From: Halorubrum sp. JWXQ-INN 858
GTDB taxonomy: Archaea > Halobacteriota > Halobacteria > Halobacteriales > Haloferacaceae
Direction of reading: 5' to 3'
Assembly (NCBI RefSeq): GCF_009806985.1
Contig: NZ_WUAX01000011.1
Coordinates: 1 to 64,000, forward strand
Length of the DNA stretch: 64,000 nt
The position numbers and the translations under genes were made by a program. Below are positions 33,417 to 42,135 of the stretch, piece by piece (position 1 is the first letter of the stretch; each line of letters starts with the position of its first letter). Below the pieces are notes generated by a model that was not told where the DNA came from, searched no databases, and worked only from the letters and a program-made list of their open reading frames with translations.

Positions 33417-33833
33417 GTGATACACGTCACGCGCGACCTGCTGACGGTGCTGCTCGAGCACGCCGCCGAGACGGATCCGAGCGCGGCGAACCTCCAGCTG
33501 TCGGCGACGCCGGCGGCCGAGTTCGACGCCGACCTCGGGCTCGACCCGAAAACGCCCGTGCTCACCCACTTCACGCTCGCCGACGTCGGCGGGTCGGTGA
33601 ACGCGGTGTTCGGCGTCGACCTCGGCACCCCCGCGGGCCGCGGGCGCGCGCGGTTCCTCTCCCACCCCGACGGCCGGCTCGGGGTCACGAAGGCGGACGA
33701 CCTCGCGGCCGTCGTGCTGGTGGCGGTTCCGCCGTACGACGACGACCACGTCGCGGCGTTCGACCGGGCCGGCGACGGGATCGAGCTGGTCGTCCTCGAC
33801 GCCGTCCCGCCCGAGGAGTCGATCCCCGAGTAG
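33417..33833 (+). CDS. Conserved haloarchaeal protein of unknown function (138 aa)
   Basis: A 138-residue soluble protein read from GTG 33417 (MIHVTRDLLTVLLEHAAETDPSA). It has a leading helix, then strands (LTHFTLADVGGSVNAVFGVDLGT, RARFLSHPDGRLGVTKADDLAAVVLVAVPP) and an acidic C-terminus. The first helix and its spacing faintly recall JAB/MPN domains, but no EHxH metal motif is present, so I do not assign that family. The promoter just upstream fixes the start. It is followed 108 bases later by the DUF5789-like gene. Confidence 0.6.
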   Translation: MIHVTRDLLTVLLEHAAETDPSAANLQLSATPAAEFDADLGLDPKTPVLTHFTLADVGGSVNAVFGVDLGTPAGRGRARFLSHPDGRLGVTKADDLAAVVLVAVPPYDDDHVAAFDRAGDGIELVVLDAVPPEESIPE

Positions 33834-33941
33834 CTTCCGGAGCGGTCCCGGGAGGGAGCGCCGACGAAGCGGCCCCGCACCCGCCCCGCGCCCGCCCCGC
33901 GAACAGGGGGTTAAAGGGCGACGGGGGTGTACGGGGCGTCG

Positions 33942-34271
33942 ATGGCAGCACGGCCACCCGGTGGCGGCGGCGGTTCCTCGGAGCCGGAGGCGATCGAGTT
34001 CGGGATCGCGGCGCTCGACGCCCGGCTCGACGAGGCGGACGTGTCGTTCCCCGCGACGGGCGAGGAGATCCTCCGGGCGCTCGACGACCACACGGTCCCG
34101 TACGACTCGAAGGGACGGACCCTCGAACTCGACGCGGTGTTGGAGCGCGTCCCGCAGTCCGAGTTCGACAACGAGACCGCGTTCCTCGACGCGGTGTACC
34201 CGGCGTTCGACGAGGCGCGCCGCGAGAGCGGGAGCTTCCTCGACCGCCTGCGCGACGCGCTCCCCTTTTAA
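33942..34271 (+). CDS. DUF5789-like small protein
   Basis: A 109-residue protein beginning MAARPPGGGGGSS. After a Gly-rich start it carries FGIAALDARLDEADVSFPATGEEILRALDDHTVPYDSKGRTLELDAVLERVP, similar to the haloarchaeal DUF5789 family in which a short sequence of this type resembles a small DNA- or RNA-interacting helix bundle. ATG 33942 is chosen because GGGTTAAAG at 33909-33917 lies about 25 bases upstream; an ATG five codons earlier is less well placed. Function unknown. The stop is inside a CCCTTTTAAG run that may end transcription. Confidence 0.6.
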   Translation: MAARPPGGGGGSSEPEAIEFGIAALDARLDEADVSFPATGEEILRALDDHTVPYDSKGRTLELDAVLERVPQSEFDNETAFLDAVYPAFDEARRESGSFLDRLRDALPF

Positions 34272-34378
34272 GCGGTCGTTCGGTGGGTCCCGGTTCTTTA
34301 TAAAGACCATCGGGGACGGTTCCGGCACGCATGTGGGGGCGACACAAGGGTTTTCCCCGGCCGCCGGGAGCGTCCCCC

Positions 34379-36388
34379 ATGGCAGCACTCACCCTCACGG
34401 ACGTGCTCGACGTAGCGTATCCCGGCCCCCCGGCGTGGTCCGCCGACGGCGACTTCCTCGCGGCGACGCTCTACGAGGACGACGGAAACGCGCTCGTCTT
34501 CGCGGACCGCGACGGGACGGTGCGGTGGCGGCTCCGACGGGAGTCGGGGGTCGACGCGTTCGCGTGGCGGCCCGACGGCCACGACTGTCTCGTCCGCGCC
34601 GGCGATCACACCCTGCTCGTCGACCCCGAAACCGAGTCCGTACGGACCCTCGCGATCGCCGACGAGGAGGGGCACGCGTGGTCGAACGACGGGGACCGGA
34701 TCGCCTGCTACCGGGACGGGTTGCCGTGGGTCCTCGACGTGGAGTCGGGGACGGCGACCGCGCTCGACGGCCCCGACCGTGGGCCGTACCTCGCCGAGGC
34801 GCGGACGCTGGCGTGGTCCGACGACGACTCGCTGCTCGCGTATCGCTTCGTCGACGGCGACCGGAAGGGCGTGGCGGTCGTCGACGTGGCGCGCCGCGAA
34901 CTGGTCTACCGGACGTCGCCCGGGGAGGGCGGGTCCTGTCACACGCCGACGTGGCTCGGCGACGGACGGCTCTGTTACGAGCGCGTCGCGGAGCGGCGGA
35001 CCGTCCGCGAGTTCCTCGTGGTCGACCCCGCGGGCGGCGAGCGCGAGGTCCTCTTTCGGGAGACCGATCCCGACCACGGGATCGTCTCGCGCGGCGCGCT
35101 GACCGTCGCACCCGACGGTGAGCGGCTCGCGGTCCCCCTCCCGCTCGACGGCTGGGATCACCTCTACGTGCTCGACGGCCACGGGGACCGCACGCGGCTG
35201 ACGGCGGGCCCCTACGAGGACAAGGGCCTCGCCGACTCGACGCCGGAGTGGCTCGGCGACGACGCGCTCGTGTTCGCCTCGACCCGCCTCGGCCCCGAGG
35301 AGCGCGGGATCTACCGGGTCGACGCCGGTCCCGACGTCACGACCGGGGGGAAAAGACGGGACGGAACGAAGGTGACGCCGCTGGTGGAGACGCCCGGAAC
35401 GAACGTCCACCCGACGGTCTCCCCGGACGGCGAGCGGCTGGCGTACGTCCACGCGGACCGGCAGCTATCGCCCGAACTTCGGGTCCGCGACCTCGACGCC
35501 GACCCCGCCGAGCCGGGAACGGTCGTGACGCGGTCGGCCGTCGCCGACTGGGACGTCGACCCCGTCGAACCCCGGCGGATCGTCCTCCCGGTCGACGACT
35601 ACGAGGTCCCCGCGTTCCTGATCGACCCGCGGGAGACCGACGCGGTCCCGGACGACGCGACGGACCTCCCCGCGGTCGTGTGGGTCCACGGCGGCCCCAT
35701 GCGGCAGATGCGCGACGGGTGGCATCCGGGGCGGGCGTACGGGCTCGCGTACACCGTCCACCAGTACCTCGCCCGGAAGGGGTACGTCGGGCTGCTCGTC
35801 AACTACCGCGGCGGGATCGGGTACGGCAAGCGGTTCCGGCAGGCGATCGCCGACGATCCCGGCGCGGAGGTGGACGTCGATGTCGTCGCGGCCGCCGACC
35901 GGCTGAAGGACCTTCCGTACGTCGACCCCGACGCGGTCGCCGTCTGGGGGCTCTCCTACGGCGGGTTCGCGACCCTGCGCGTGCTCGGGACGGAGCCGGA
36001 CGCGTACGACCTCGGGATCAGCCTCGCGGGCGTCGCCGACCGCCCCGCCTACGAGGTGTGGGCGACCGAGACCAAGTACTCGCCGCCGGAGTCGAGCCTC
36101 CCGTCGACGCTCGGGGGGACCCGCTGGGAGGCCCCGGAGGCGTGGGAAGCGGTCAGCCCGTCGGCGACGTTCGACGCGATCGAGTCGCCGCTGTACAGCT
36201 TCCACGGCACCGGCGACCGGTACGTCGACGTCGGCCAGCAGGACCTCGTCGTCGACGCCCTCGTGGGCTCCGACGTCGACTTCGAGTACGAGTACTACCC
36301 CGACGAGAACCACGTCTTCTCCGAGCGGCGCGTCTGGCGGCGGGTGTTGGAGCGGGTCGAGACGGCGCTCGGGACGGAGCTGGACTGA
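34379..36388 (+). CDS. S9-family serine peptidase (prolyl oligopeptidase/acylaminoacyl peptidase type)
   Basis: A 669-residue cytosolic peptidase. Residues 1-390 form a beta-propeller with repeated WSxDG/SPDGExLAY blades (for example AWSADGDFLA, TVSPDGERLAY). Residues about 400-669 are an alpha/beta hydrolase: HGGPMRQ oxyanion region, nucleophile Ser526 (GLSYGG), Asp613 (GTGDRYVD) and His645 (ENHVF). These fit S9C acylaminoacyl peptidases, which remove residues from short or N-acylated peptides. The ATG at 34379 starts the first blade; a 16-residue upstream extension is unlikely. It appears monocistronic. Confidence 0.92.
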   Translation: MAALTLTDVLDVAYPGPPAWSADGDFLAATLYEDDGNALVFADRDGTVRWRLRRESGVDAFAWRPDGHDCLVRAGDHTLLVDPETESVRTLAIADEEGHAWSNDGDRIACYRDGLPWVLDVESGTATALDGPDRGPYLAEARTLAWSDDDSLLAYRFVDGDRKGVAVVDVARRELVYRTSPGEGGSCHTPTWLGDGRLCYERVAERRTVREFLVVDPAGGEREVLFRETDPDHGIVSRGALTVAPDGERLAVPLPLDGWDHLYVLDGHGDRTRLTAGPYEDKGLADSTPEWLGDDALVFASTRLGPEERGIYRVDAGPDVTTGGKRRDGTKVTPLVETPGTNVHPTVSPDGERLAYVHADRQLSPELRVRDLDADPAEPGTVVTRSAVADWDVDPVEPRRIVLPVDDYEVPAFLIDPRETDAVPDDATDLPAVVWVHGGPMRQMRDGWHPGRAYGLAYTVHQYLARKGYVGLLVNYRGGIGYGKRFRQAIADDPGAEVDVDVVAAADRLKDLPYVDPDAVAVWGLSYGGFATLRVLGTEPDAYDLGISLAGVADRPAYEVWATETKYSPPESSLPSTLGGTRWEAPEAWEAVSPSATFDAIESPLYSFHGTGDRYVDVGQQDLVVDALVGSDVDFEYEYYPDENHVFSERRVWRRVLERVETALGTELD

Positions 36389-36396
36389 ACGAGGAG

Positions 36397-37080
36397 TCAC
36401 TCCTCGACGTCCGCCGGCGGGTCGCTTTGGAGCCGCCGGGCGATCACGGTGAACCCGCCGACGAGGACGAGGTACAGCCGCCACCCGCGGTTCGCGATCG
36501 GGAAGCGCCGGTCGATCGTCTCCTGCTCGGCGAGCTCCGCCGGCGACCCGGGCTCGACGGGGTTGTTCACGTGGACCGTCTCGGTGGTGCCGGAGCCGCC
36601 GGCGTCGACCCGTCGATCACCCGTCTCGGGGTCGACGTCGATATCGACGAACGTCTGGACGACGCCGTCGGCGGTCGACAGCAGGAGCTCCCCCTCCAAC
36701 CGGAAGAACCGGTCGTGAAGCGGCCAGAGGGCGTTGACGCCGTCCAGGTGCGCCCAGTCGAGGAAGACGTGCGCGAAACAGTGGACGAACAGCGCGACCC
36801 ACGCGACCCGGACGCCGCGGTCGGCGAACCGCTCGCGGACGACCGAGACGTCCCGGACCCGCGTGTCGTAGTACAACAGGAGCCCGGCGGCCGCCGGGAG
36901 CACGAACGTGTGGCCCACCGTCCGGTGTGCGCCCGGCATCACCGGCCCGAGGAAGGAGTCGATCTCGGGGAGGACGACGACGAGCAGCACGACCGCGAGC
37001 GCCGGCCGGTCGTACGCGCCCTTCAGGAGGCCGGCCGCGAGCAGCAGCGCGAACCCGGCGTGGACGACCGTCGACGGCAT
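36397..37080 (-). CDS. Membrane-bound metal-dependent hydrolase-like protein (DUF457/YdjM type), copy 2
   Basis: A 227-residue membrane protein. The N-terminus MPSTVVHAGFALLLAAGLLKG and the motifs LPEIDSFLG and GAHRTVGHTFVLP resemble the DUF457/LexA-regulated hydrolase family, with His and Asp residues that could bind a metal near the membrane. About four helices occupy residues 1-120, an external loop follows (about 130-195), and a last helix lies near 200-218. Its ATG shares a base with the stop of the upstream paralogue (TAATG), so the pair is translationally coupled. Substrate unknown. Confidence 0.75.
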   Translation of the reverse strand: MPSTVVHAGFALLLAAGLLKGAYDRPALAVVLLVVVLPEIDSFLGPVMPGAHRTVGHTFVLPAAAGLLLYYDTRVRDVSVVRERFADRGVRVAWVALFVHCFAHVFLDWAHLDGVNALWPLHDRFFRLEGELLLSTADGVVQTFVDIDVDPETGDRRVDAGGSGTTETVHVNNPVEPGSPAELAEQETIDRRFPIANRGWRLYLVLVGGFTVIARRLQSDPPADVEE

Positions 37081-37799
37081 TACTCGACCCCTCCGCGATC
37101 GGTGTCACGCCCGGAGGACCCCCCTGCTCGATCCGCCCGCCCCGTCCCGGCCCACCGGTCCCCGAGGAAACGGACCGCGAGCAGGCAGGCGGCCGCGGCG
37201 ACGACGACCGCCTGCCAGCCGCTCCGGACGAGGAACAGCTCGCGCTCGGCGTCGAGCGACGTCCCCGGCCGACCGTCGGGATTGACCCAGGTGGGGACGA
37301 CGTACGTCTCGGTCGTGCCGGGGCTCCGGAGCGGGAGGATCCCGGGGCCCTCGGCACCGACCGCGACGAACGTCTGGACGACACCCTCCTGCGTCGAGAA
37401 GAGGAGCCGCCCGCGCACGAGGTAGTAGGCGTCGTGGACGGGGTACAGCAGGTTCGCGCCGGCCAGCCCGAACAGCTCGGGTGCGATCCCCGCGACAACG
37501 AACGCCGCCAGCGACACCCAGGCGACGCGGACCCCGTACCAGCCGTAGCGGTCACGGAGCCGGGAGTCGGCGCGGATCGTCGTGTCCCAGTAGAGGACCG
37601 CCCCGACGGCGAGCGGGACCCACAGGTTGTGGAGGAGCGCGTTCGTCGCGCCCGCCACGAGGAGGCTCGCGACCGCATCGAGGTCCGGCAGCGTCGCGGC
37701 GAGGACGACGACCGCGACCGACCGGCGGTCGAACGCGGCACCGAGCAGCGCGGCCGCCAGCAACGCCCCAAAGGCGGCGTTGACGAGCGTCGGAGCCAT
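37080..37799 (-). CDS. Membrane-bound metal-dependent hydrolase-like protein (DUF457/YdjM type), copy 1
   Basis: A 239-residue paralogue of the next gene. It starts MAPTLVNAAFGALLAAALLG, has LPDLDAVASLLV and NALLHNLWVPLAVGA in the metal-motif positions, and shares the later blocks LLYPVHDAYYLVRGRLLFSTQEGVVQTFV and TTETYVVPTWVNPDG with copy 2. Some histidines of copy 2 differ here (NALLHN versus RTVGHT), so the two copies may have diverged in activity. Start at ATG 37799 gives the proper N-terminal helix. Divergent from the phosphoesterase gene. Confidence 0.75.
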   Translation of the reverse strand: MAPTLVNAAFGALLAAALLGAAFDRRSVAVVVLAATLPDLDAVASLLVAGATNALLHNLWVPLAVGAVLYWDTTIRADSRLRDRYGWYGVRVAWVSLAAFVVAGIAPELFGLAGANLLYPVHDAYYLVRGRLLFSTQEGVVQTFVAVGAEGPGILPLRSPGTTETYVVPTWVNPDGRPGTSLDAERELFLVRSGWQAVVVAAAACLLAVRFLGDRWAGTGRADRAGGSSGRDTDRGGVE

Positions 37800-37884
37800 A
37801 CCGACCCCCTGCCCGCGGGCACGGATAAGTTCTCCGTCGGTCCCGGGGACAACCTCTTCGGGCGTCGCGCCCGAACGCTCGCAC

Positions 37885-38661
37885 ATGACCGACGCGACGA
37901 CGCTCGGGCTGATCGCGGACGTGCACGCGAACCTCCCGGCGCTGGAGGCGGTGCTCGAGGACATGCCGCCGGTCGACGCGGTCGTCTGTGCGGGCGACGT
38001 CGTCGGCTACAACCCGTGGCCGGCCGCCTGCGTCGAGCGCGTGCGCGAGGTCGCGTCGGTGACCGTCCGGGGGAACCACGACGGGACCGTCGAGAGGCCC
38101 GAACGGTACCGGGGGAACCGGATGGCCGAGGCCGGGCTCGAACACGCGCTGGCGACCCTGTCGGAGCGGGACCTCGCATGGCTCCGGGGGCTCCCGCGGA
38201 CCGCGAGGATCGCCGACGGGCGGTTCCTGCTCGTCCACTCACACCCCTCGCCCGAGCGGGAGGACGCGTACGTCTACCCCGAGGAGTTCGCGGCGCTCGA
38301 CCGTCACCTCGAGGCGGTCGACGGCGTCGGCGATCGTGGCGGCCTCGACGGCGCGGTCCTCGGACACACCCACGTACAGGCCGCCCGGCGGACCCGCGAC
38401 GGTCGACTCGTGATCAACCCCGGCAGCGTCGGACAGCCCCGCGACGGCGACCCGGACGCCGCGTACGCGGTGCTCACCGTGGGTGATGATCGCGAGGGCG
38501 TCGCGGGTGATGATCGGGACGGACCCGAACGGTCGACGAGGGCGGCGGACGCCGCCGTCGACCTCCGGCGCGTCGCTTACGACGTCGACCGCGTCGCCCG
38601 GGCGGTCGCGGACGCGGGGCTCCCCGAACGGACCGCCGCGCGGCTGTACGAGGGTGCGTGA
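37885..38661 (+). CDS. Calcineurin-like metallophosphoesterase (YfcE/MJ0936 type)
   Basis: A 258-residue cytosolic phosphoesterase. Metal-binding motifs run in order: Asp12-x-His14 (IADVHAN), GDVVGY (about 39-44), GNHDG (about 67-71), HSHPSP (about 112-117) and GHTHV (about 153-157), followed by NPGSVGQPRD. This is the small YfcE/MJ0936 group, which hydrolyses phosphodiesters; the natural substrate is unknown. An inserted acidic loop near residues 195-220 contains two GDDREGVAGDD-like repeats. Single gene, divergent from the DUF457 pair. Confidence 0.9.
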   Translation: MTDATTLGLIADVHANLPALEAVLEDMPPVDAVVCAGDVVGYNPWPAACVERVREVASVTVRGNHDGTVERPERYRGNRMAEAGLEHALATLSERDLAWLRGLPRTARIADGRFLLVHSHPSPEREDAYVYPEEFAALDRHLEAVDGVGDRGGLDGAVLGHTHVQAARRTRDGRLVINPGSVGQPRDGDPDAAYAVLTVGDDREGVAGDDRDGPERSTRAADAAVDLRRVAYDVDRVARAVADAGLPERTAARLYEGA

Positions 38662-38671
38662 GGGGGGCGGT

Positions 38672-39139
38672 TCACTCGGCGTCGGGCCTTTTGAGCGAGA
38701 GGGCGGTCCGGTCGAACTCGCAGACGAGCACGTCGTCGCCGTCGTCGACGAGCTTGAACGCCTCGACGTGCATCGTGACGATCCCGCGCTCGCCGTCGCT
38801 GGTCTCGCGTTTGTCGGTCACCGTCGACCGGGCGCGGATCGTGTCGCCGTGGAACACCGGGTTCGGGTGTTCGACCGAGTCGTACGAGAGGTTGGCGACG
38901 ATGGTCCCGTCGGTCGTCTCCGGGATGGAGACGCCGACCGCCAACGACAGCGTGTAGAGCCCGTTGACCAGCCGCTCGCCGAACGGCGTGTCCGACGCGA
39001 ACGCCGCGTCGAGGTGGAGCGGCTGCTGGTTCATCGTCATGTCACAGAAGCGCTGGTTGTCGGCCTCGCTAACGGTCCGTCTGCGGGCGTGCTCGATCGT
39101 CTCGCCGACCGTGAACTCCTCGTAGTACAGGCCTGTCAC
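38672..39139 (-). CDS. MaoC-family acyl-CoA hydratase
   Basis: A 155-residue single hot-dog protein starting with GTG. The hydratase region (EADNQRFCDMTMNQQPLHLDAAFAS, about 26-49) carries the Asp and His expected in MaoC active sites, followed by LVNGLYTLSLAVGV. Members hydrate enoyl-CoA esters such as mesaconyl-, itaconyl- or crotonyl-CoA. A TTTTTGCGCC box (minus strand, about 39158-39166) lies about 25 bases upstream and supports the GTG start. It is divergent from a CitE-like lyase gene, a pairing seen in mesaconyl-CoA/methylmalyl-CoA and itaconyl-CoA/citramalyl-CoA routes. Confidence 0.85.
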   Translation of the reverse strand: MTGLYYEEFTVGETIEHARRRTVSEADNQRFCDMTMNQQPLHLDAAFASDTPFGERLVNGLYTLSLAVGVSIPETTDGTIVANLSYDSVEHPNPVFHGDTIRARSTVTDKRETSDGERGIVTMHVEAFKLVDDGDDVLVCEFDRTALSLKRPDAE

Positions 39140-39252
39140 GTCTGTGACTCCCGCAGTCGGCGCAAAAACCTGTCGGCGGCGGGCGGGGCGCGGAAAGCGG
39201 CGATCGAGCGCGGGAAGCGGTGACCGGGCGCGAGCGACGATCCCGCCCGCCG

Positions 39253-39260
39253 TTTATAAA
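39253..39260 (+). promoter_or_regulatory. TATA box of the CitE-like gene
   Basis: TTTATAAA at 39253-39260 lies 23 bases before the ATG at 39283: a textbook leaderless haloarchaeal promoter that rules out the longer upstream reading. Confidence 0.6.
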
Positions 39261-39282
39261 CTCGCGCCGAATAGTGGCGGGT

Positions 39283-40131
39283 ATGACGCGACGAAGCCTG
39301 CTGTTCACGCCCGGCGATCGCCCGGAGCTGCTGTGGAAGGCGGCCGGGTCCGACGCGGACGTCCTCTGTTTTGACCTGGAGGACGCGGTCGCGCCCGACC
39401 GGAAGGCCGAGGCCCGCGCGGCCGTCGCCGACGTCCTGGCGGACCCCGACTTCGACCCCGACGCCGAGGTGTCCGTCCGGCTCACCGCCGGGGAGACGGC
39501 GGCCGACCTCGACGCGCTCGTGACCGACGGCCCGGTCCGCCTCGACGCCGTGATGCTCCCGAAGGTCGAGACCGGAAAACGGGTCGAGACGGTCGCCGCG
39601 ATGTGTGCCGAGCGCGACTTCGACGTCGCGGTCCTCGCGCTGATCGAGACGGCCGAGGGGGTGTTGTCCGCCCGCGAGGTGGCAGGGGCGGAGCCGGCCG
39701 ACGCGGTGTTGTTCGGCGCGGAGGACCTCGCGGCCGACATCGGAGCGACGCGGACCGCGGGGGGGACGGAGGTGCTGTACGCGCGCGAGCACGTCGTGAT
39801 CGCCGCGAGCGCGGCCGGCGTCGACGCCATCGACACCGTGTACACGGACTTCTCCGACGAGGGCGGGCTCCGCGAGGAGGCGGCGTTCGCGGTCGAGCTC
39901 GGCTACGACGGGAAGATGGCGATCCACCCGGCGCAGGTCCCGGTCATCAACGACGCGTACACGCCGGCACCCGAGCGGATCGAGTGGGCCGAGTCCGTGC
40001 TCGACGCCCGGGACGCGGCGGCCGCCGACGGCCGCGGGGTGTTCCAAGTCGACGGCGAGATGATCGACGCCCCGCTCATCGCGCAGGCCGAACGGGTGCT
40101 CGAACGGGCGCGGGCGGCCGGCCAGCGGTGA
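39283..40131 (+). CDS. CitE-like (HpcH/HpaI) acyl-CoA lyase, malyl/methylmalyl/citramalyl-CoA lyase type
   Basis: A 282-residue TIM-barrel lyase. Family motifs are RSLLFTPGDRPELL (4-17), DLEDAVAPDRK (about 32-42), LPKVETGKRVE, LIETAEGVLSA (catalytic Glu) and LFGAEDLAADIG, with GYDGKMAIHPAQVPVIN near the end. Such enzymes cleave or form malyl-CoA, beta-methylmalyl-CoA or citramalyl-CoA. With a MaoC hydratase opposite and glutamate dehydrogenase downstream, a role in the methylaspartate cycle or in itaconate/mesaconate breakdown is plausible; the choice cannot be made from sequence alone. Confidence 0.85.
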   Translation: MTRRSLLFTPGDRPELLWKAAGSDADVLCFDLEDAVAPDRKAEARAAVADVLADPDFDPDAEVSVRLTAGETAADLDALVTDGPVRLDAVMLPKVETGKRVETVAAMCAERDFDVAVLALIETAEGVLSAREVAGAEPADAVLFGAEDLAADIGATRTAGGTEVLYAREHVVIAASAAGVDAIDTVYTDFSDEGGLREEAAFAVELGYDGKMAIHPAQVPVINDAYTPAPERIEWAESVLDARDAAAADGRGVFQVDGEMIDAPLIAQAERVLERARAAGQR

Positions 40132-40227
40132 GTCGCTCGTCGGCCAGCGGTGAGCGGATCGGCCGACCCGGGCACGGATCGACACCCTTCCGACACAGTT
40201 AACCGGGTTCGTGCGGCCAGTTCTCAT

Positions 40228-41481
40228 ATGTCGGGAGAGGCCAATCCGTTCGAGAGTTTACAGGAGCAGGTCGACGACGCGGCGGCGTACCTCGACGCCG
40301 ACGCCGGCGTCATCGAGCGCCTGAAGAACCCCGAACGGGTGTTGGAGACGAACCTCACGTTCGAGCGTGACGACGGCTCCTTGGAGACCGTTCGGGCGTA
40401 CCGGTCGCAGTTCAACGGCGACCGTGGTCCGTACAAGGGCGGGATCCGCTACCACCCGGGCGTCACCCGGGACGAGGTCAAGGCGCTGTCGGGCTGGATG
40501 GTGTACAAGTGCGCGGTCGTCGACGTCCCGTACGGCGGCGGGAAGGGGGGTATCGTCATCGACCCCACGGACTACTCCGAGTCGGAGCTGGAACGGCTCA
40601 CGCGGTCGTTCGCGAAGGAGCTCCGCCCCATGATCGGCGAGGACATCGACATCCCCGCGCCCGACGTGAACACCGGGCAGCGCGAGATGAACTGGATCAA
40701 AGACACCTACGAGACGCTCGAGAACACGACCGCGCCGGGCGTGATCACGGGCAAGGCGCTCGACTCCGGCGGCAGCGAGGGTCGCGTCGAGGCGACCGGC
40801 CGGTCGACCGCGCTCGCGGCCCGCGAGACGTTCGACTGGCTCGACGACTCGATCGAGGGCAAAACGGTCGCCGTCCAGGGGTACGGCAACGCGGGCTCCG
40901 TCGCGGCCGCGCTGATCGAGGACCTCGGCGGGCGCGTCGTCGCCGTCTCCGACTCCTCCGGCGGCGTGCACGACCCGGACGGGATCGACGCGCGCGACGC
41001 GAAGGCCCACAAGCAGACGACGGGGACCGTCTCCGGCTACGGGAGTACGGAGCCGCTCACCAACGAGGAACTGTTGACGCTCGACGTCGACCTCCTCGTG
41101 CCCGCCGCGTTGGAGAACGCGATCGACGCCGACCTCGCCCCGGACGTCCGCGCCGACGTGATCGTCGAGGCCGCGAACGGGCCGCTCACGCCCGACGCGG
41201 ACGCGGTCCTCACGGATCGCGGCGTCCGGGTCGTCCCCGACATCTTCGCGAACGCGGGCGGCGTCACCGTCTCGTACTTCGAGTGGGTGCAGAACCGACA
41301 GCGGTTCCACTGGACGGAGACCCGCGTCAACGAGGAGCTCGAGCGCGTGATCACGGAGGCGTTCGACGGCATCGTCGACGCACACGAGTCGTACGACACC
41401 CCGAACCTCCGGACCGCGGCCTACGTGGTCGCCATCGAGCGGGTCGTCGACGCGTACGAGCAGGCCGGGAACTGGCCCTGA
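40228..41481 (+). CDS. Glu/Leu/Phe/Val dehydrogenase (glutamate dehydrogenase)
   Basis: A 417-residue amino-acid dehydrogenase that interconverts glutamate and 2-oxoglutarate plus ammonia. Visible blocks are [14 protein letters not shown], the catalytic-lysine region [21 protein letters not shown], and the NAD(P)-binding [10 protein letters not shown] (about 229-238) after KTVAVQ. Length and motifs fit hexameric GDH. It follows the CitE-like gene by 96 bases in the same direction. Glutamate dehydrogenase supplies glutamate to the methylaspartate cycle, but it is also a general enzyme. Purine-rich tandem repeats follow its stop. Confidence 0.93.
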   Translation: MSGEANPFESLQEQVDDAAAYLDADAGVIERLKNPERVLETNLTFERDDGSLETVRAYRSQFNGDRGPYKGGIRYHPGVTRDEVKALSGWMVYKCAVVDVPYGGGKGGIVIDPTDYSESELERLTRSFAKELRPMIGEDIDIPAPDVNTGQREMNWIKDTYETLENTTAPGVITGKALDSGGSEGRVEATGRSTALAARETFDWLDDSIEGKTVAVQGYGNAGSVAAALIEDLGGRVVAVSDSSGGVHDPDGIDARDAKAHKQTTGTVSGYGSTEPLTNEELLTLDVDLLVPAALENAIDADLAPDVRADVIVEAANGPLTPDADAVLTDRGVRVVPDIFANAGGVTVSYFEWVQNRQRFHWTETRVNEELERVITEAFDGIVDAHESYDTPNLRTAAYVVAIERVVDAYEQAGNWP

Positions 41482-41496
41482 GCGGACTTAAAAGGG

Positions 41497-41561
41497 ATTG
41501 AGGAGGGTATAGAGGGGAATTGAGAAGGGTAGAGAAGGGCTTGAAAAAGGTAGAGGGGGCG
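41497..41561. repeat. Purine-rich 22-bp tandem repeat after the gdh stop
   Basis: Three degenerate units lie at 41497-41518, 41519-41540 and 41541-41561, of the form ATTGAGAAGGGTAGAGAAGGG. They lie 15 bases beyond the glutamate dehydrogenase stop. Their strong strand asymmetry (purines on the plus strand) is unusual for the window. Confidence 0.75.
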
Positions 41562-41609
41562 TGAGACGGGTCGAACGCCGTCACGGGACGGTCGAACCGT
41601 TCCGGCTTT

Positions 41610-41996
41610 TCAAACGGTCGCTTCGACGTCGGCGAGTTCCCGCGCGAGGAACGCCGCGATCGGCTCGTCGGCGTCCTCGACGAACCGCGCCAGCTCCTCG
41701 CCGGCGGGCGTCTCGACCACGACGGTCGGGATCAGGTCGATCCCGTACGCCTCGACGCCGGGGCCTTCCTTCCCTTCCGGGGCCTTCGTCACGGGGTAGT
41801 GTTCGATCCGATCGTCGGGGACGCCCGCGGCGGCGAGCGCGGCGGCGAACGCCGGGAGCTGCTGTTTGCAGTCGATACACCAGTCCCCGCCCCACACCTT
41901 GAAGACGTAGCCGTCCGCGCCGAGGGCGGCGAGCGTCTCCTCGTCGAAGTCGTCGGCGTCGAGGTCCGGGTCGGGCGTGAGCGTGTCGAGCGTCAT
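41610..41996 (-). CDS. Thioredoxin-family protein
   Basis: A 128-residue thioredoxin-like protein. The active site WGGDWCIDCKQQLPAF has Cys40 and Cys43, and the cis-Pro loop is IDLIPTVVVET. The insert DDRIEHYPVTKAPEGKEGPGVEAYG distinguishes it from standard thioredoxin, and similar forms are widespread in Haloarchaea. No signal peptide, so it is cytosolic. The start at 41996 gives a normal length; the long upstream frame is antisense to cysteine synthase. It is divergent from the cysteine synthase gene, fitting a shared link to thiol chemistry. Confidence 0.85.
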   Translation of the reverse strand: MTLDTLTPDPDLDADDFDEETLAALGADGYVFKVWGGDWCIDCKQQLPAFAAALAAAGVPDDRIEHYPVTKAPEGKEGPGVEAYGIDLIPTVVVETPAGEELARFVEDADEPIAAFLARELADVEATV

Positions 41997-42135
41997 GGCT
42001 CCTCGTATGTCGCCGTCGGTGTTAAACGGACCGTCGGTGGCAACGTCGGAGCCCGGTCCACACGACGGGTGCGTCCCGCGCGACGGTTGCCGGAGTCCGT
42101 CGGGCCTTTGCATCGGCGTCCCCTCGTCCTCCGTA

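Noticed and set aside
33417..33833. JAB/MPN-domain deubiquitinase-like assignment
   Set aside because: The first helix looks similar, but the EHxH and SxxD metal motifs are absent.
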